From positions 21,489 to 85,488 of the forward strand of contig NZ_WTWY01000022.1 in NCBI RefSeq assembly GCF_009870825.1: 64,000 nucleotides of DNA, read 5' to 3'. The DNA is from Paenibacillus sp. USDA918EY. GTDB lineage: Bacteria; Bacillota; Bacilli; Paenibacillales; Paenibacillaceae. A program made the position numbers and the translations under genes. The first letter of the stretch is position 1; every line of letters starts with the position of its first letter. Below the pieces are notes generated by a model that worked only from the letters and a program-made list of their open reading frames with translations, was not told where the DNA came from and ran no database searches. Positions 34,050 through 41,789 of this stretch are shown in pieces.

Positions 34050-34922
34050 TTAACGGTAATGAACCCGGTTCGACAGCAGTTTGAAATAAACGATGGTCAG
34101 GATGCCGACGATGACGAGCAGAATGACGCCCGCCGCGGAAGCGTAGCCGATTTTGAAAAATCGGAAGCCGTATTGGTAAATGTAATAAACGAGCGTATTC
34201 GTCGAATTGACCGGCCCGCCCTGGGTCATGATGGCGATCGTTTCGAACACCTGGAACGAACCGATCATGTTGATGATGACCAGGAAAAAAATCGTCGGCG
34301 ACAGCATCGGCAAAATCAGCTTCGTAAACGTCGTCCACGGCCGGGAACGGTCCAGGGAAGCCGCTTCGTAAATGTCGGCCGGAATGCTTTGCAGACCGGC
34401 GATAAACACAAGCGTGTTGTACCCGATTCCCTTCCAGACGGCGACGATGACGAGCGAAATGAGCGAAGTGCTCGGATGCGACAGCCACTGCAGCTTCCCG
34501 AAGCCGAACAACCCGATCACCCAGTTGAGCAGCCCGTATTCCGGATCCATCAGCCAGGTCCACAGGAGCGAAATCGAGACGAGCGAAATGATGTGGGGGC
34601 TGAAAATCGCGCCCTGCACGATGCCGTAGAAGACGTTCCCCCGGTTAAGCCATAAGGCAAGCAGCAGCGACAGTCCCGTCGTCAGCGCCACCGTTAACAC
34701 GGTATAAATGGTCGTATTGGAAAGCACCTGCCTGAATTCCGGTTCGGTAAGCAGGTCCACGAAATTTTGAATGCCCACGAACGTTTTCGTCGGGCTGACG
34801 AAATTCCAGTCGAACAAGCTCAAATAAAGCATGTAAAAAATCGGATAAATGAAAAACAGCGAAAAAATGATGATGGCCGGAGCAACCATGCTATAGGGAC
34901 GAAGTTTATGCCAAAGCGTCAT
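34050..34922 (-). CDS. ugpA: Glycerol-3-phosphate-type ABC permease (UgpA-like)
   Basis: MalF/UgpA-family permease of 290 residues. The first helix is YSMVAPAIIIFSLFFIYPIFYMLYLS, EAA loop YEAASLDRSRPWTTFTKLILPMLSPT, and the C-terminal segment TQGGPVNSTNTLVYYIYQYGFRFF is typical of UgpA. Its start overlaps the ATPase stop by four bases and it is nine bases ahead of the second permease gene. Together with UgpE-like and UgpC-like subunits it forms the membrane core of the importer. Confidence 0.88.
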   Translation of the reverse strand: MTLWHKLRPYSMVAPAIIIFSLFFIYPIFYMLYLSLFDWNFVSPTKTFVGIQNFVDLLTEPEFRQVLSNTTIYTVLTVALTTGLSLLLALWLNRGNVFYGIVQGAIFSPHIISLVSISLLWTWLMDPEYGLLNWVIGLFGFGKLQWLSHPSTSLISLVIVAVWKGIGYNTLVFIAGLQSIPADIYEAASLDRSRPWTTFTKLILPMLSPTIFFLVIINMIGSFQVFETIAIMTQGGPVNSTNTLVYYIYQYGFRFFKIGYASAAGVILLVIVGILTIVYFKLLSNRVHYR

Positions 34923-35992
34923 ACGATCGCGCCTCCGGCAACCAAAGGTTTGGCCGAAACTCCCGCCCCGTACACTCTGCCCCCGTCCGGGCCGAAATAA
35001 AAGAGCTGCTCGTACGGAACCGCAACGTTTACCTTGTTCGCCGACTCCAGCGGTTTCAGGAAGGTTTTGACGAAAAACATGCCGGCGTCCGAACGGATCT
35101 GATAAATGCTTTCGGCGCCCAAACTTTCGCGGGTGACGATGTCTCCCTTCAGCACGAGCCCTTCCACCGGCCGGTCCGGGTTCAGGATCCCCTGCTCGGG
35201 CCGGAAACCGACATAACCTACCGGACGGTCCGAACGGACGTCGAGCCCTTTCACGTCGCCCATCTTCATGACGTTCATCGCCGGCGTGCCGATAAATTGG
35301 GCGGTGAACAGATTGGCCGGATCCTGATACAGCTTCATCGGGGAATCCGCCTGCTGGATTTCCCCCTTGTTCATGACGACGATCTCGTCTCCCATCGACA
35401 TCGCCTCCACCTGATCATGGGTTACGTAAACGAAGGTGGTGCCCAGGCGCTTGTGAAGCTGGATCAGCTCCGTCCGCATTTGGTTGCGCAGCTTGGCGTC
35501 CAGATTGGACAACGGCTCGTCGAGGATAAACACCTTCGGCTTTTTGACCATGGCGCGCGCGAGCGCGACCCGTTGACGCTGCCCGCCGGACAGGTTTTGC
35601 GGTTTTTTGTCCAGGAAAGGGGCGAGCCCGACGATCTCCGAAATATCCTTGACGAGTTTCTCGCGTTCGTTTCGGGAGACCCCCCTGTTTTTCAGGCCGA
35701 ATTCGATATTGCCGCGGACGGTCATGGTCGGGTACAGCGCGTAATTCTGGAACACCATGGCGACGTCGCGCAGCCCGGGCGGCGTATCGTTGACGCAGGT
35801 GTCGTCGATCCAAATCTCCCCGCCGCTTTGCTTCTCCAGCCCCGCGACCATGCGCAGCGTGGTGGATTTGCCGCAGCCGGACGGGCCGACGAGCACCGTA
35901 AAGGAGCCGTCCTTAATCTCCAGGTTCAAATCTTGAATGACCGTTTCGTCCTTGAATTTTTTGCTGATTCCTTTCAGCTGGATTCGTGCCAT
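34919..35992 (-). CDS. ugpC: ABC transporter ATP-binding protein (UgpC/MsmX-like)
   Basis: CUT1-type ATPase of 357 residues. Walker A GPSGCGKST, signature LSGGQRQRVALARAMV, Walker B VFILDEPLSNLDAKLR, H-loop YVTHDQ. A C-terminal OB-fold regulatory domain begins near residue 240 (VGYFRPEQ-type region GYVGFRPEQGI). It is the only sugar-type ATPase gene in the window, so besides this operon it could in principle also serve the two importers that lack one. It overlaps the HAD gene by 19 bases upstream and the UgpA-like gene by four bases downstream. Confidence 0.93.
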   Translation of the reverse strand: MARIQLKGISKKFKDETVIQDLNLEIKDGSFTVLVGPSGCGKSTTLRMVAGLEKQSGGEIWIDDTCVNDTPPGLRDVAMVFQNYALYPTMTVRGNIEFGLKNRGVSRNEREKLVKDISEIVGLAPFLDKKPQNLSGGQRQRVALARAMVKKPKVFILDEPLSNLDAKLRNQMRTELIQLHKRLGTTFVYVTHDQVEAMSMGDEIVVMNKGEIQQADSPMKLYQDPANLFTAQFIGTPAMNVMKMGDVKGLDVRSDRPVGYVGFRPEQGILNPDRPVEGLVLKGDIVTRESLGAESIYQIRSDAGMFFVKTFLKPLESANKVNVAVPYEQLFYFGPDGGRVYGAGVSAKPLVAGGAIV

Positions 35993-36864
35993 TCGTGCAT
36001 CTCCTCCTTCATTTTCCGCTTCCGTATGGCGCGCATGAGCCGTTCCAGTTCATCCAGCGTCGTCAGCCGCAAGTCCCAAGCTTCGGAATCATGGCTGGGA
36101 TAAGGGGAAATAAAGCAGGTCCGGCCCCCGATCCGTTTCACCGGATGCAGATCATTCCACGGGTTATCCCCGACCGACAATATTTCATGGCCCTTGTACC
36201 CCTGCCGCTGCAGGGATGTCAAATACGACTCCAGCCCCGCCGGCTTCCCCGCGCCGAAGCACACTTCTTCGAATATATGCCGAATCTGCATGAACTCCAA
36301 AAATTCGGCGCCCGACTCCGGATGCGTATTGGTCATAAGCACTCTTTTTTCCACGCCGAGCTCCCCGATCGCCTGCATCAAACCGCCGTGAACCTCGAAG
36401 CGGTAAGGAGCGGCAAGCATTTCCCGCCGCACCCTGTCGAAAGCTTCGCCCAGCTTTATGGCCGGCAGCTTGTATTTGAGGCTTAACATGGCGACGATGC
36501 CCCATGGATCGCCGATATGAAGCAATTCCCCGTCCAGGATGGAATCGAACTTGTACAGCTTTTTTCGAATCGGGACGGATGAACCGTCCCATGCGTATCC
36601 CCGCGCCAATCCGTCTTCCAGCCGGATGACCAGCAGATCGTCCTTCAGATGGTAAAAGTGGCCGAACCCGAAAGCCTGCTCCCCGGACCGGATCGCTTTC
36701 CCCATGCCGACCGCCGCCTCCGTATCCGCCTCATGCTCCGTTCCTTCCAGCAAATAACGGATATAGCGCTCCATAAAGGTATCTTCCTGATATAACGTGC
36801 CGTCCATATCGAAAATAACGACTTTGATGTCCTCGAACCAGCTGTCTTCCGTCATCTCGGGCAT
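35974..36864 (-). CDS. HAD-family hydrolase in the ugp operon
   Basis: Haloacid-dehalogenase superfamily protein of 296 residues. Motif I is VIFDMDGTLYQ with nucleophile Asp19 and Asp21. Motif II Thr lies in KRVLMTNTHPES, and motif IV includes the late GDNPWNDLHPVKRIGGRT. A helical cap of about 130 residues sits between motifs I and II. It lies between the binding-protein and ATPase genes and overlaps the latter by 19 bases. A phosphatase acting on glycerol phosphate or a related ester is plausible, but only by context. HAD genes are not a standard part of ugp operons. Confidence 0.85.
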   Translation of the reverse strand: MPEMTEDSWFEDIKVVIFDMDGTLYQEDTFMERYIRYLLEGTEHEADTEAAVGMGKAIRSGEQAFGFGHFYHLKDDLLVIRLEDGLARGYAWDGSSVPIRKKLYKFDSILDGELLHIGDPWGIVAMLSLKYKLPAIKLGEAFDRVRREMLAAPYRFEVHGGLMQAIGELGVEKRVLMTNTHPESGAEFLEFMQIRHIFEEVCFGAGKPAGLESYLTSLQRQGYKGHEILSVGDNPWNDLHPVKRIGGRTCFISPYPSHDSEAWDLRLTTLDELERLMRAIRKRKMKEEMHEWHESS

Positions 36865-36872
36865 GATCCTTT

Positions 36873-38192
36873 CTATTTGCCAAGCAGTTTGTTCGCTTTT
36901 TCAGCCGCTTGATTCAGCGCGTCCTGCGGGCTTGTTTTCGGGTCGATGATCGCTTTTTCGATCGCGTCGCGCAAAATTTTGGCTACTTCCGGATAAGCGT
37001 TCTCCATCGGGCGCGGTCTGGCATATTGAAGCTGATCGACGGCAACTTTATATTGCGGGTATTGCTTGAAATGCTCCTGAAGCTCTTCGCTTTCTACAGC
37101 CGACGTGCGCGTCGGCAAATAACCGACATGTTTATGCTGGTAAATCGTGTTTTCCTTGGACGTCATCCACTTGATAAACTCCCATGCCGCTTCCTTCTCC
37201 TCAGGTTTGCTTTTCGACGTCATGACCAGCTGGCAGCCGCCCGTCGGCACGCCGTAATCCTTGTTGGCCGGCATAAAGGCCGTTTGCAGCTCGAAGCCGT
37301 TGCCTTTGGCGATTTCCAGGCTTTCCGCCACGCCTGCCGTCGAATTGAACTTGAAGGCCGAAATTTGGTTTGCCCAATCCTTGTTCGCGGTGGCCCCCGC
37401 TTCATCGCCGACAGGCATTTTGATCAGGCCTTCGCCGGAGAGCTTTTTCCAAAACTCGACCGGCGCGACTCCCGCCGCATCGTTGAATGCCGCTTGTTTG
37501 CCGTCTTCGCTCAGCATGTGGCCGCCGCTTTGGGCTACCAGCGCCTCGTAATACCAAATATCGACCGGAAGCGTCATGCCGAATTTTCCTTTATCCTTCA
37601 AAACTTTCGAATATTGCTCGAGCTCCTCCCACGTTTTCGGACCGGCAGGATCAAGCCCGGCTTCTTTCAGCATCGTCACGTTTTTGTACATGATCGGAGT
37701 GCTGCGCATAAAAGGAAGTCCGTACAGCTTGCCGTTGACGTAGGCGTTCCCCATCAATCCCGGGATGAAATCGTCCAGCTTCACCTGATCTTTGTCCTTT
37801 TCCACATACGGGGTCAGCTCTTCCAGCATGCCGGAATTGGCGAATACGCCGGTCGAGGCGATCTCAAGGTCCGTCACCGCCGGAGCGTTGCCCGCGGCAA
37901 ACGCCGCCTGCACTTTCGCGTGAAGGTCGTCGTAGTTGCCCTGGTGTTCGGCCACAACCTCGTATTTGTCCTGCGATTCGTTAAAGGTTTTGACCATGTG
38001 CAGCTTTGCTTCCTCGATTTTGTCCCCGTAGGCGTACCAGTATTTAATGACCACCTTTTTGGACGATCCCGCCGCTTCGGCCTGCCCCTCGACCGTGGCG
38101 CTATCCCCTCCGCCCGAACCGCAGCCTGCCAAAGACGCCGCCATGAAAGCCGCAAGCGTTAAAGCCGTTAACTTCTTCTTGAACACAGTCAT
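36873..38192 (-). CDS. ugpB: Glycerol-3-phosphate-type solute-binding lipoprotein (UgpB-like)
   Basis: Lipoprotein of 439 residues that binds substrate for the Ugp-type importer. The signal MTVFKKKLTALTLAAFMA ends at the lipid cysteine in SLAGC. The mature part begins KVVIKYWYAYGD and has UgpB-like stretches: PFMRSTPIMYKNVTMLKEAGLDP, PKTWEELEQYSK, VPTGGCQLVM, and GYLPTRTSAV. The ATG at 38192 sits very close to GGAGGA; the GTG at 38186, six bases after it, is an equally good start. A 123-base leader with its own promoter and a strong terminator hairpin precedes the gene, consistent with control by the GlpP-like protein encoded upstream. Confidence 0.88.
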   Translation of the reverse strand: MTVFKKKLTALTLAAFMAASLAGCGSGGGDSATVEGQAEAAGSSKKVVIKYWYAYGDKIEEAKLHMVKTFNESQDKYEVVAEHQGNYDDLHAKVQAAFAAGNAPAVTDLEIASTGVFANSGMLEELTPYVEKDKDQVKLDDFIPGLMGNAYVNGKLYGLPFMRSTPIMYKNVTMLKEAGLDPAGPKTWEELEQYSKVLKDKGKFGMTLPVDIWYYEALVAQSGGHMLSEDGKQAAFNDAAGVAPVEFWKKLSGEGLIKMPVGDEAGATANKDWANQISAFKFNSTAGVAESLEIAKGNGFELQTAFMPANKDYGVPTGGCQLVMTSKSKPEEKEAAWEFIKWMTSKENTIYQHKHVGYLPTRTSAVESEELQEHFKQYPQYKVAVDQLQYARPRPMENAYPEVAKILRDAIEKAIIDPKTSPQDALNQAAEKANKLLGK

Positions 38193-38232
38193 TCCTCCAC
38201 CCTTTTTATTGTAAAATCGGCCCGGAAGCAGC

Positions 38233-38293
38233 AAAAAAGAAACCTGAAAAACTAACGGCAGCGAAAGCGCGGGCCGCAGCAGATCAGGTTTCT
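38233..38293 (-). terminator. Leader terminator of ugpB, likely GlpP antitermination target
   Basis: Perfect ten-base stem AGAAACCTGA (38238-38247) with TCAGGTTTCT (38284-38293) around a GC-rich 36-base loop that can fold internally. On the minus strand it is followed by a run of six T. It lies about 20 bases after the predicted transcription start and about 40 bases before the ugpB start, the place and form of GlpP-controlled leaders in Bacillus glp genes. Confidence 0.85.
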
Positions 38294-38321
38294 CCAAGAC
38301 TCCAACCGGTTTATTTACTTG

Positions 38322-38350
38322 TTGATACCAATATAAAAGACAACTGTTAA
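38322..38350 (-). promoter_or_regulatory. Sigma-A promoter for the ugp operon
   Basis: On the minus strand TTAACA (38350-38345), 17 bases, then TATCAA (38327-38322). It lies between the glpP stop and the leader terminator. Confidence 0.65.
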
Positions 38351-38368
38351 ATCCGTTTCGGCAAAAAG

Positions 38369-38980
38369 TTAAATCTTCATCAATTTTCGTTCCGGTTTCC
38401 CCCACAGTTCGGGTCTGGAAGAAGAGATGGCCGTTGCGCCGTGGGTCAGGCAGGCCTCCGCATGGGCTTCCTCGTACAATAACCCTCCGGTAATAATCGG
38501 AATTTCCGTGAACGACTTTACCCTGCAGATCATCTCCGGAATCCGCGCAGGCATCAGCTCGATGATGTCCGGTTCGGTTTGCGAGAGGCTTTTGGCGATA
38601 TTGTCGAGCCCTTCGCTGTCGACGAGGAAAAAACGCTGCACGGTCAGCAGCCCCATTTTTTTTGCGTTTTTGACGATGCTCGTTTTGGTGGAAATCACCC
38701 CGGACGGCCGGATGCCCTTGGCCAAATATTCCAGTCCGTACCGGTCGGTGCTGAGCCCGCCTATTTTCTCCAAATGCATGAATACGGGCAGGCCGTGTTC
38801 CTTGAATACGTTGACGTATCCCTTGACCACCCCGATATGCCCCGTCAGCAGAAATATGCCGCTTAGCTGGTCCCGTTGGCGGAGAGCCAGCTCAATATGC
38901 CGCGGGTCTTTAATTGAGGCGATACGCTTATGCCTGGCGAGACCACGGTAAAACTCCTCTTTGGTTATCGCGTCATTCAT
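38369..38980 (-). CDS. glpP: Glycerol-3-phosphate responsive antiterminator
   Basis: RNA-binding regulator of 203 residues in the GlpP family, a TIM-barrel related to glycerophosphodiesterases. Motifs include AITKEEFYRGLARHK, SGIFLLTGHIGVVKGYV, PVFMHLEKIGGLSTD, IISTK-type SGVISTKTSIVKNAKK, and IITGGLLYEEAHAE. With glycerol-3-phosphate bound, GlpP stops terminator formation in leaders of glp mRNAs. The ATG at 38980 has AAGGAGG seven bases upstream; the longer upstream frame is not used. The gene is directly upstream of the ugpB leader, which carries a matching terminator hairpin. In Bacillus glpP usually precedes glpFK; here it sits next to an importer. Confidence 0.92.
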   Translation of the reverse strand: MNDAITKEEFYRGLARHKRIASIKDPRHIELALRQRDQLSGIFLLTGHIGVVKGYVNVFKEHGLPVFMHLEKIGGLSTDRYGLEYLAKGIRPSGVISTKTSIVKNAKKMGLLTVQRFFLVDSEGLDNIAKSLSQTEPDIIELMPARIPEMICRVKSFTEIPIITGGLLYEEAHAEACLTHGATAISSSRPELWGKPERKLMKI

Positions 38981-39491
38981 CGGTTTGCCTCCTTCGCTGC
39001 ATTCGAATACGGTATTTCCTTCATGTTTCTCGTTTAGCGGTTTTGCTTTGGTTAAAGCTCTCTTCTTTTCCATCTTACGCATAAAACGTTTCCCGACGGT
39101 TAAACAAGCCGCATGGTTTTGTAAACGCGGTGAACAGGTTTGAGCTGACCGCAGCTAGGCTTGCAAAAACCTTCTTCTGGACCGGGAGGGCAACCTTGGG
39201 TCCAATCGCAACCGTTAAATAAGGAAAGCCCGGAGCGCATCCGCTCCGAGCTTTCTTAACATTATATACGACGGCCGCCGCGTCCGTATGCCTTCGGCAG
39301 CTCCGGCTCGAGCAGCTTCAGCCTTGGCAGCCTATGCTCCAGGTCGTCCTGCATGTTGGTCCGCGCCCATTCCTTATGCCGGGATAACCCGCCCGGAACC
39401 GCAGGAATGCGCTCCTGCCTGCCTTAGCCGAATCCGTTTCAGCCGGTTGAAGATCCTTTCTCCGAAATCCGGATCGGGCGACTTTGGCGCA
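38981..39491. other. Intergenic region with a possible gene remnant
   Basis: The gap holds a hairpin terminator (39224-39253) and, on the minus strand, a frame without start from about 39423 to a stop at 39262 whose text (SRHKEWARTNMQDDLEHRL, then PRLKLLEPELPKAYGRGG) looks coding-like. A second frame upstream (FGERIFNRLKRIRLR) would join it after a frameshift. I do not recognise a family. No promoter for glpP was placed. Confidence 0.35.
39224..39253 (-). terminator. Terminator downstream of aldo/keto reductase region
   Basis: Stem AAGCCCGGAGCG with CGCTCCGAGCTT (one mismatch) and a short loop; TT-rich tail on the minus strand. Confidence 0.65.
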
Positions 39492-40430
39492 TTATTTCAA
39501 AATGTCCTCGATGCGGTTCAGCACGTCTTCGCTCAGTTCCACGCCTGAAGCCTTGGCATTCTCCGTGACCTGCTCCGGACGGCTTGCGCCAACGAGTGCG
39601 CTCGCTACATTGCGATTGCGCAAAATCCAGGCCAAAGCCAGATTGCCCATCGAAATTCCGAGTTCGCCCGCAATGCCTTCAAGCTGCTTCACCTTGTTGA
39701 TTTTTTCCTCGGTGATGCCCTTGCGCATCCATTCGAGTTTGGCGGCACGGCTGTCCTGCGGAATATCGGAAACCGACGTGTATTTGCCTGTCAGCAGTCC
39801 TTGCGCCAGCGGGCAAAAGACGACTTGGCCGATGCCGGAACGCTCGGAGAGCGGCATGATTTCTTTTTCGATGTAACGGTTGAACATGTTGTATTCCGGC
39901 TGGTTAACCACGATGCGATCCAGCAAATAACGGTCGGCTACGCCCAACGCTTCCGCGATTTGAGAGGCCTGCCATTCGCTTACGCCGACATAAAGCACTT
40001 TGCCCTGACGGACCAGATCATCGATCGCCCGGAGCGTTTCTTCCAGCGGCGTTTCGGCATCATGGCGGTGGCAGTAGAAGATGTCCACGTAATCATGCTT
40101 CAGACGCTTCAGGCTGGCGTGTACCTGTTCCATAATATGTTTGCGGGACAAGCCGCGGTCATTGGGACCGTCGCCCATCGGCCAAAATGCTTTTGTAGCA
40201 AGCACGTAGGACTCGCGCGGATACGCTTTCAAGGTTTCGCCCACCAGCTCTTCCGCCGCGCCTTTTTCATAAACGTTTGCCGTATCGAAAAAATTGATGC
40301 CCAGATCATATGCCGTTTTGATCGAATTCACCGCATTTTCGCGTTCAACGTAACCGCCGTATGTAAGCCAGCTTCCCAAGCTGATTTCGCTGACCTTCAG
40401 GCCGCTGCCGCCCAATCTCCGGTATTTCAT
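39492..40430 (-). CDS. Aldo/keto reductase, KCNAB/YghZ-like
   Basis: NADPH-dependent oxidoreductase of 312 residues with the TIM-barrel AKR fold. The catalytic tetrad can be read as Asp in NFFDTANVYEKGAAEE, Tyr of the same segment, Lys in VLATKAFW and His in DIFYCHRHD. The cofactor loop lies in LVGASRPEQV near the C-terminus. The start KYRRLGGSGLKVSEISLGSW places it with voltage-gated-channel beta-subunit-like and glyceraldehyde-3-phosphate reductase-like AKRs. AAGGAGG sits eight bases before the ATG. It is divergent from an HxlR regulator, and a long palindrome in the shared promoter region suggests that the regulator controls it, perhaps in response to electrophiles. Confidence 0.93.
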   Translation of the reverse strand: MKYRRLGGSGLKVSEISLGSWLTYGGYVERENAVNSIKTAYDLGINFFDTANVYEKGAAEELVGETLKAYPRESYVLATKAFWPMGDGPNDRGLSRKHIMEQVHASLKRLKHDYVDIFYCHRHDAETPLEETLRAIDDLVRQGKVLYVGVSEWQASQIAEALGVADRYLLDRIVVNQPEYNMFNRYIEKEIMPLSERSGIGQVVFCPLAQGLLTGKYTSVSDIPQDSRAAKLEWMRKGITEEKINKVKQLEGIAGELGISMGNLALAWILRNRNVASALVGASRPEQVTENAKASGVELSEDVLNRIEDILK

Positions 40431-40530
40431 TTTTCATTCCTCCTTGAGATAATTCAAGATCATTCTGGTTACACCCTACATTCTAAAGAAGTTCGTATCC
40501 GATTTGAAGAAGTGAAATGTTTTTCACTTA

Positions 40531-40536
40531 ATTATA
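40531..40536 (-). promoter_or_regulatory. -10 box of the aldo/keto reductase promoter
   Basis: A perfect TATAAT on the minus strand. The -35 region (about 40554-40559) is weak and falls inside the palindrome at 40541-40574, so a protein bound there would block or recruit polymerase. A small inverted repeat AGTGAAA/TTTCACT follows at 40511-40528. Confidence 0.6.
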
Positions 40537-40540
40537 CCAA

Positions 40541-40574
40541 GGATATCTAGTATACTTCAGTATAGTAGATATCC
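40541..40574. promoter_or_regulatory. 34-bp palindrome, probable HxlR-type operator
   Basis: Arms of 16 bases (GGATATCTAGTATACT and AGTATAGTAGATATCC) around a two-base centre match at 15 of 16 positions. It lies between the divergent aldo/keto reductase and HxlR genes, 17 bases before the regulator start. Confidence 0.8.
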
Positions 40575-40591
40575 CTGTGGAGGTGACCTTC

Positions 40592-40936
40592 GTGACAACG
40601 GCCAAAAAAGCCAGCAGCTATATCCCGAAAAATCCGGAGTTTATCGAATGCAACATCGAAAAAACGCTGGACGTGCTCGGCGGAAAATGGGCTTTTCTCG
40701 TCATCCGCGAACTGTTCTGCGGAACGCTCCGGTTCGGGGAGCTTCAGCGGCGGATCCCCAGCGTGAGCCCGCGGGCTTTGACAAGCACGCTGCGCCATCT
40801 GGAAGAACATGGGGTGCTTGAGCGCAAGGTGTACCCGACGGTGCCGGTGACGGTGGAATATACGTTGACCCCCAAGGGTCAGGATTTGCACGGCATTTGC
40901 CATCAAATGAAGCTTTGGGCGGCGCGGTGGACCTAA
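40592..40936 (+). CDS. HxlR-family transcriptional regulator
   Basis: Winged-helix regulator of 114 residues, normal for HxlR/YodB/HypR proteins. Motifs: IEKTLDVLGGKWAFLVIRELF, LRFGELQRRIPSVSPRALTSTLRHLEEHGVLER and VEYTLTPKGQDL. A Cys in NPEFIECNIEK occupies the N-terminal position of the redox-sensing cysteine of YodB and HypR. Start GTG at 40592 is chosen for GGAGGTGA about six bases upstream; the earlier GTG at 40577 overlaps the palindrome's end. It probably binds the 34-bp palindrome and represses itself and the divergent reductase gene. Confidence 0.92.
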   Translation: MTTAKKASSYIPKNPEFIECNIEKTLDVLGGKWAFLVIRELFCGTLRFGELQRRIPSVSPRALTSTLRHLEEHGVLERKVYPTVPVTVEYTLTPKGQDLHGICHQMKLWAARWT

Positions 40937-41046
40937 GGAGCGTCCGCCCCCGTCCTGTTTTTGAACGGAACGGTGAAAAGTCCCTGTAAGCATCCCCGTC
41001 CCCATCCCCTTCTGCGTCGCACAGGAATTGGACTTGCCGGCTGCAG

Positions 41047-41075
41047 TTGACTAAATTTTGCCAGCATGTTATTTT
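41047..41075 (+). promoter_or_regulatory. Sigma-A promoter of the TetR gene
   Basis: TTGACT (41047-41052), 17 bases, TATTTT (41070-41075). The TetR operator begins eight bases after the -10 box. Confidence 0.75.
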
Positions 41076-41082
41076 ATTTTTG

Positions 41083-41098
41083 AACTGACCAGTCAGAT
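41083..41098. promoter_or_regulatory. TetR operator copy 1
   Basis: AACTGACCAGTCAGAT: arms ACTGAC/GTCAGa around CA. It covers the expected transcription start of the TetR gene and is nearly identical to copy 2 at 41741-41756. Confidence 0.8.
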
Positions 41099-41128
41099 TA
41101 ACGGATTTGATTTTGCAGGAAAGGTAGA

Positions 41129-41713
41129 TTGAGCTTGAGCAAAGACAAAATTATACGCGCCGCCATCGAAGTGTTCTCCGAAAACGGCTACCATCGCGCG
41201 AGCATGGATGAGATCGCCCTGAGAGCCCAGGTGGCCAAGGGAACGCTATATTATAATTTTCCGGGGAAGTCCGAACTTTTCAAAACGGTCGTCAAGCAAG
41301 GTTTCGAGGATATTATGCAGCGAACCCAAGCCGACCTGTACGCCCCCCTGCCGCTGAAGGAGCAGATTTTGCGGATCATCCGCCATCATCTGGATTTGTT
41401 TTTGGAATCGCGCCATTTTTCGCATATCGTGTTTAACGAGCTTTCGAACGGAATCGAGCAGGATGTCCTGGAAGAGCTGAAGCAGCTCCGGCGGGAGCAT
41501 CTCCGCTTTTTGGCGGCAATCTTGGAAGAAGGCAAATGCGATGAAAACCTGATCCGCGACGTGGACGCCAATTTGGCGGCGGCAAGCATCATCGGCACGC
41601 TGGAAAGCACCTGCAACTATTACCTGAACCATCCGGATGAATACACCCGGGACGATTTGGAGCATTTTGTCTTTACGATCATTACCCAAGGCCTGTTTAT
41701 CTCCATCGATTAG
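41129..41713 (+). CDS. TetR-family transcriptional repressor
   Basis: Repressor of 194 residues. The N-terminal helix-turn-helix reads IIRAAIEVFSENGYHRASMDEIALRAQVAKGTLYYNFPGKSELF; the C-terminal helical ligand domain is typical in size. The start is TTG at 41129 (or TTG at 41135) after AAAGGTAGA. Two copies of the same operator lie in front of this gene and in front of the cytochrome P450 gene, so it most likely represses both and is released by the P450 substrate or a related compound. A terminator overlaps the gene's end. Confidence 0.93.
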   Translation: MSLSKDKIIRAAIEVFSENGYHRASMDEIALRAQVAKGTLYYNFPGKSELFKTVVKQGFEDIMQRTQADLYAPLPLKEQILRIIRHHLDLFLESRHFSHIVFNELSNGIEQDVLEELKQLRREHLRFLAAILEEGKCDENLIRDVDANLAAASIIGTLESTCNYYLNHPDEYTRDDLEHFVFTIITQGLFISID

Positions 41714-41730
41714 CTAGGCCTTCTTTTTTT
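41688..41730 (+). terminator. Terminator at the end of the TetR gene
   Basis: Stem AAGGCCT (41688-41694) with AGGCCTT (41716-41722), followed by a run of seven T. The left arm lies inside the TetR coding end, so the P450 gene needs its own promoter or readthrough. Confidence 0.7.
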
Positions 41731-41740
41731 CATGACCCAA

Positions 41741-41756
41741 AACTGACCAGTCAGTT
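41741..41756. promoter_or_regulatory. TetR operator copy 2, before the P450 gene
   Basis: AACTGACCAGTCAGTT: perfect six-base arms ACTGAC/GTCAGT around CA, 33 bases before the P450 start. A sigma-A promoter is not obvious here. Confidence 0.8.
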
Positions 41757-41789
41757 CAAAAATCGCAAAAGAAAGTGACGGTGCTACGT

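Noticed and set aside
36909..38162. 417-codon plus-strand frame opposite ugpB
   Set aside because: No start signals and no recognisable protein features.
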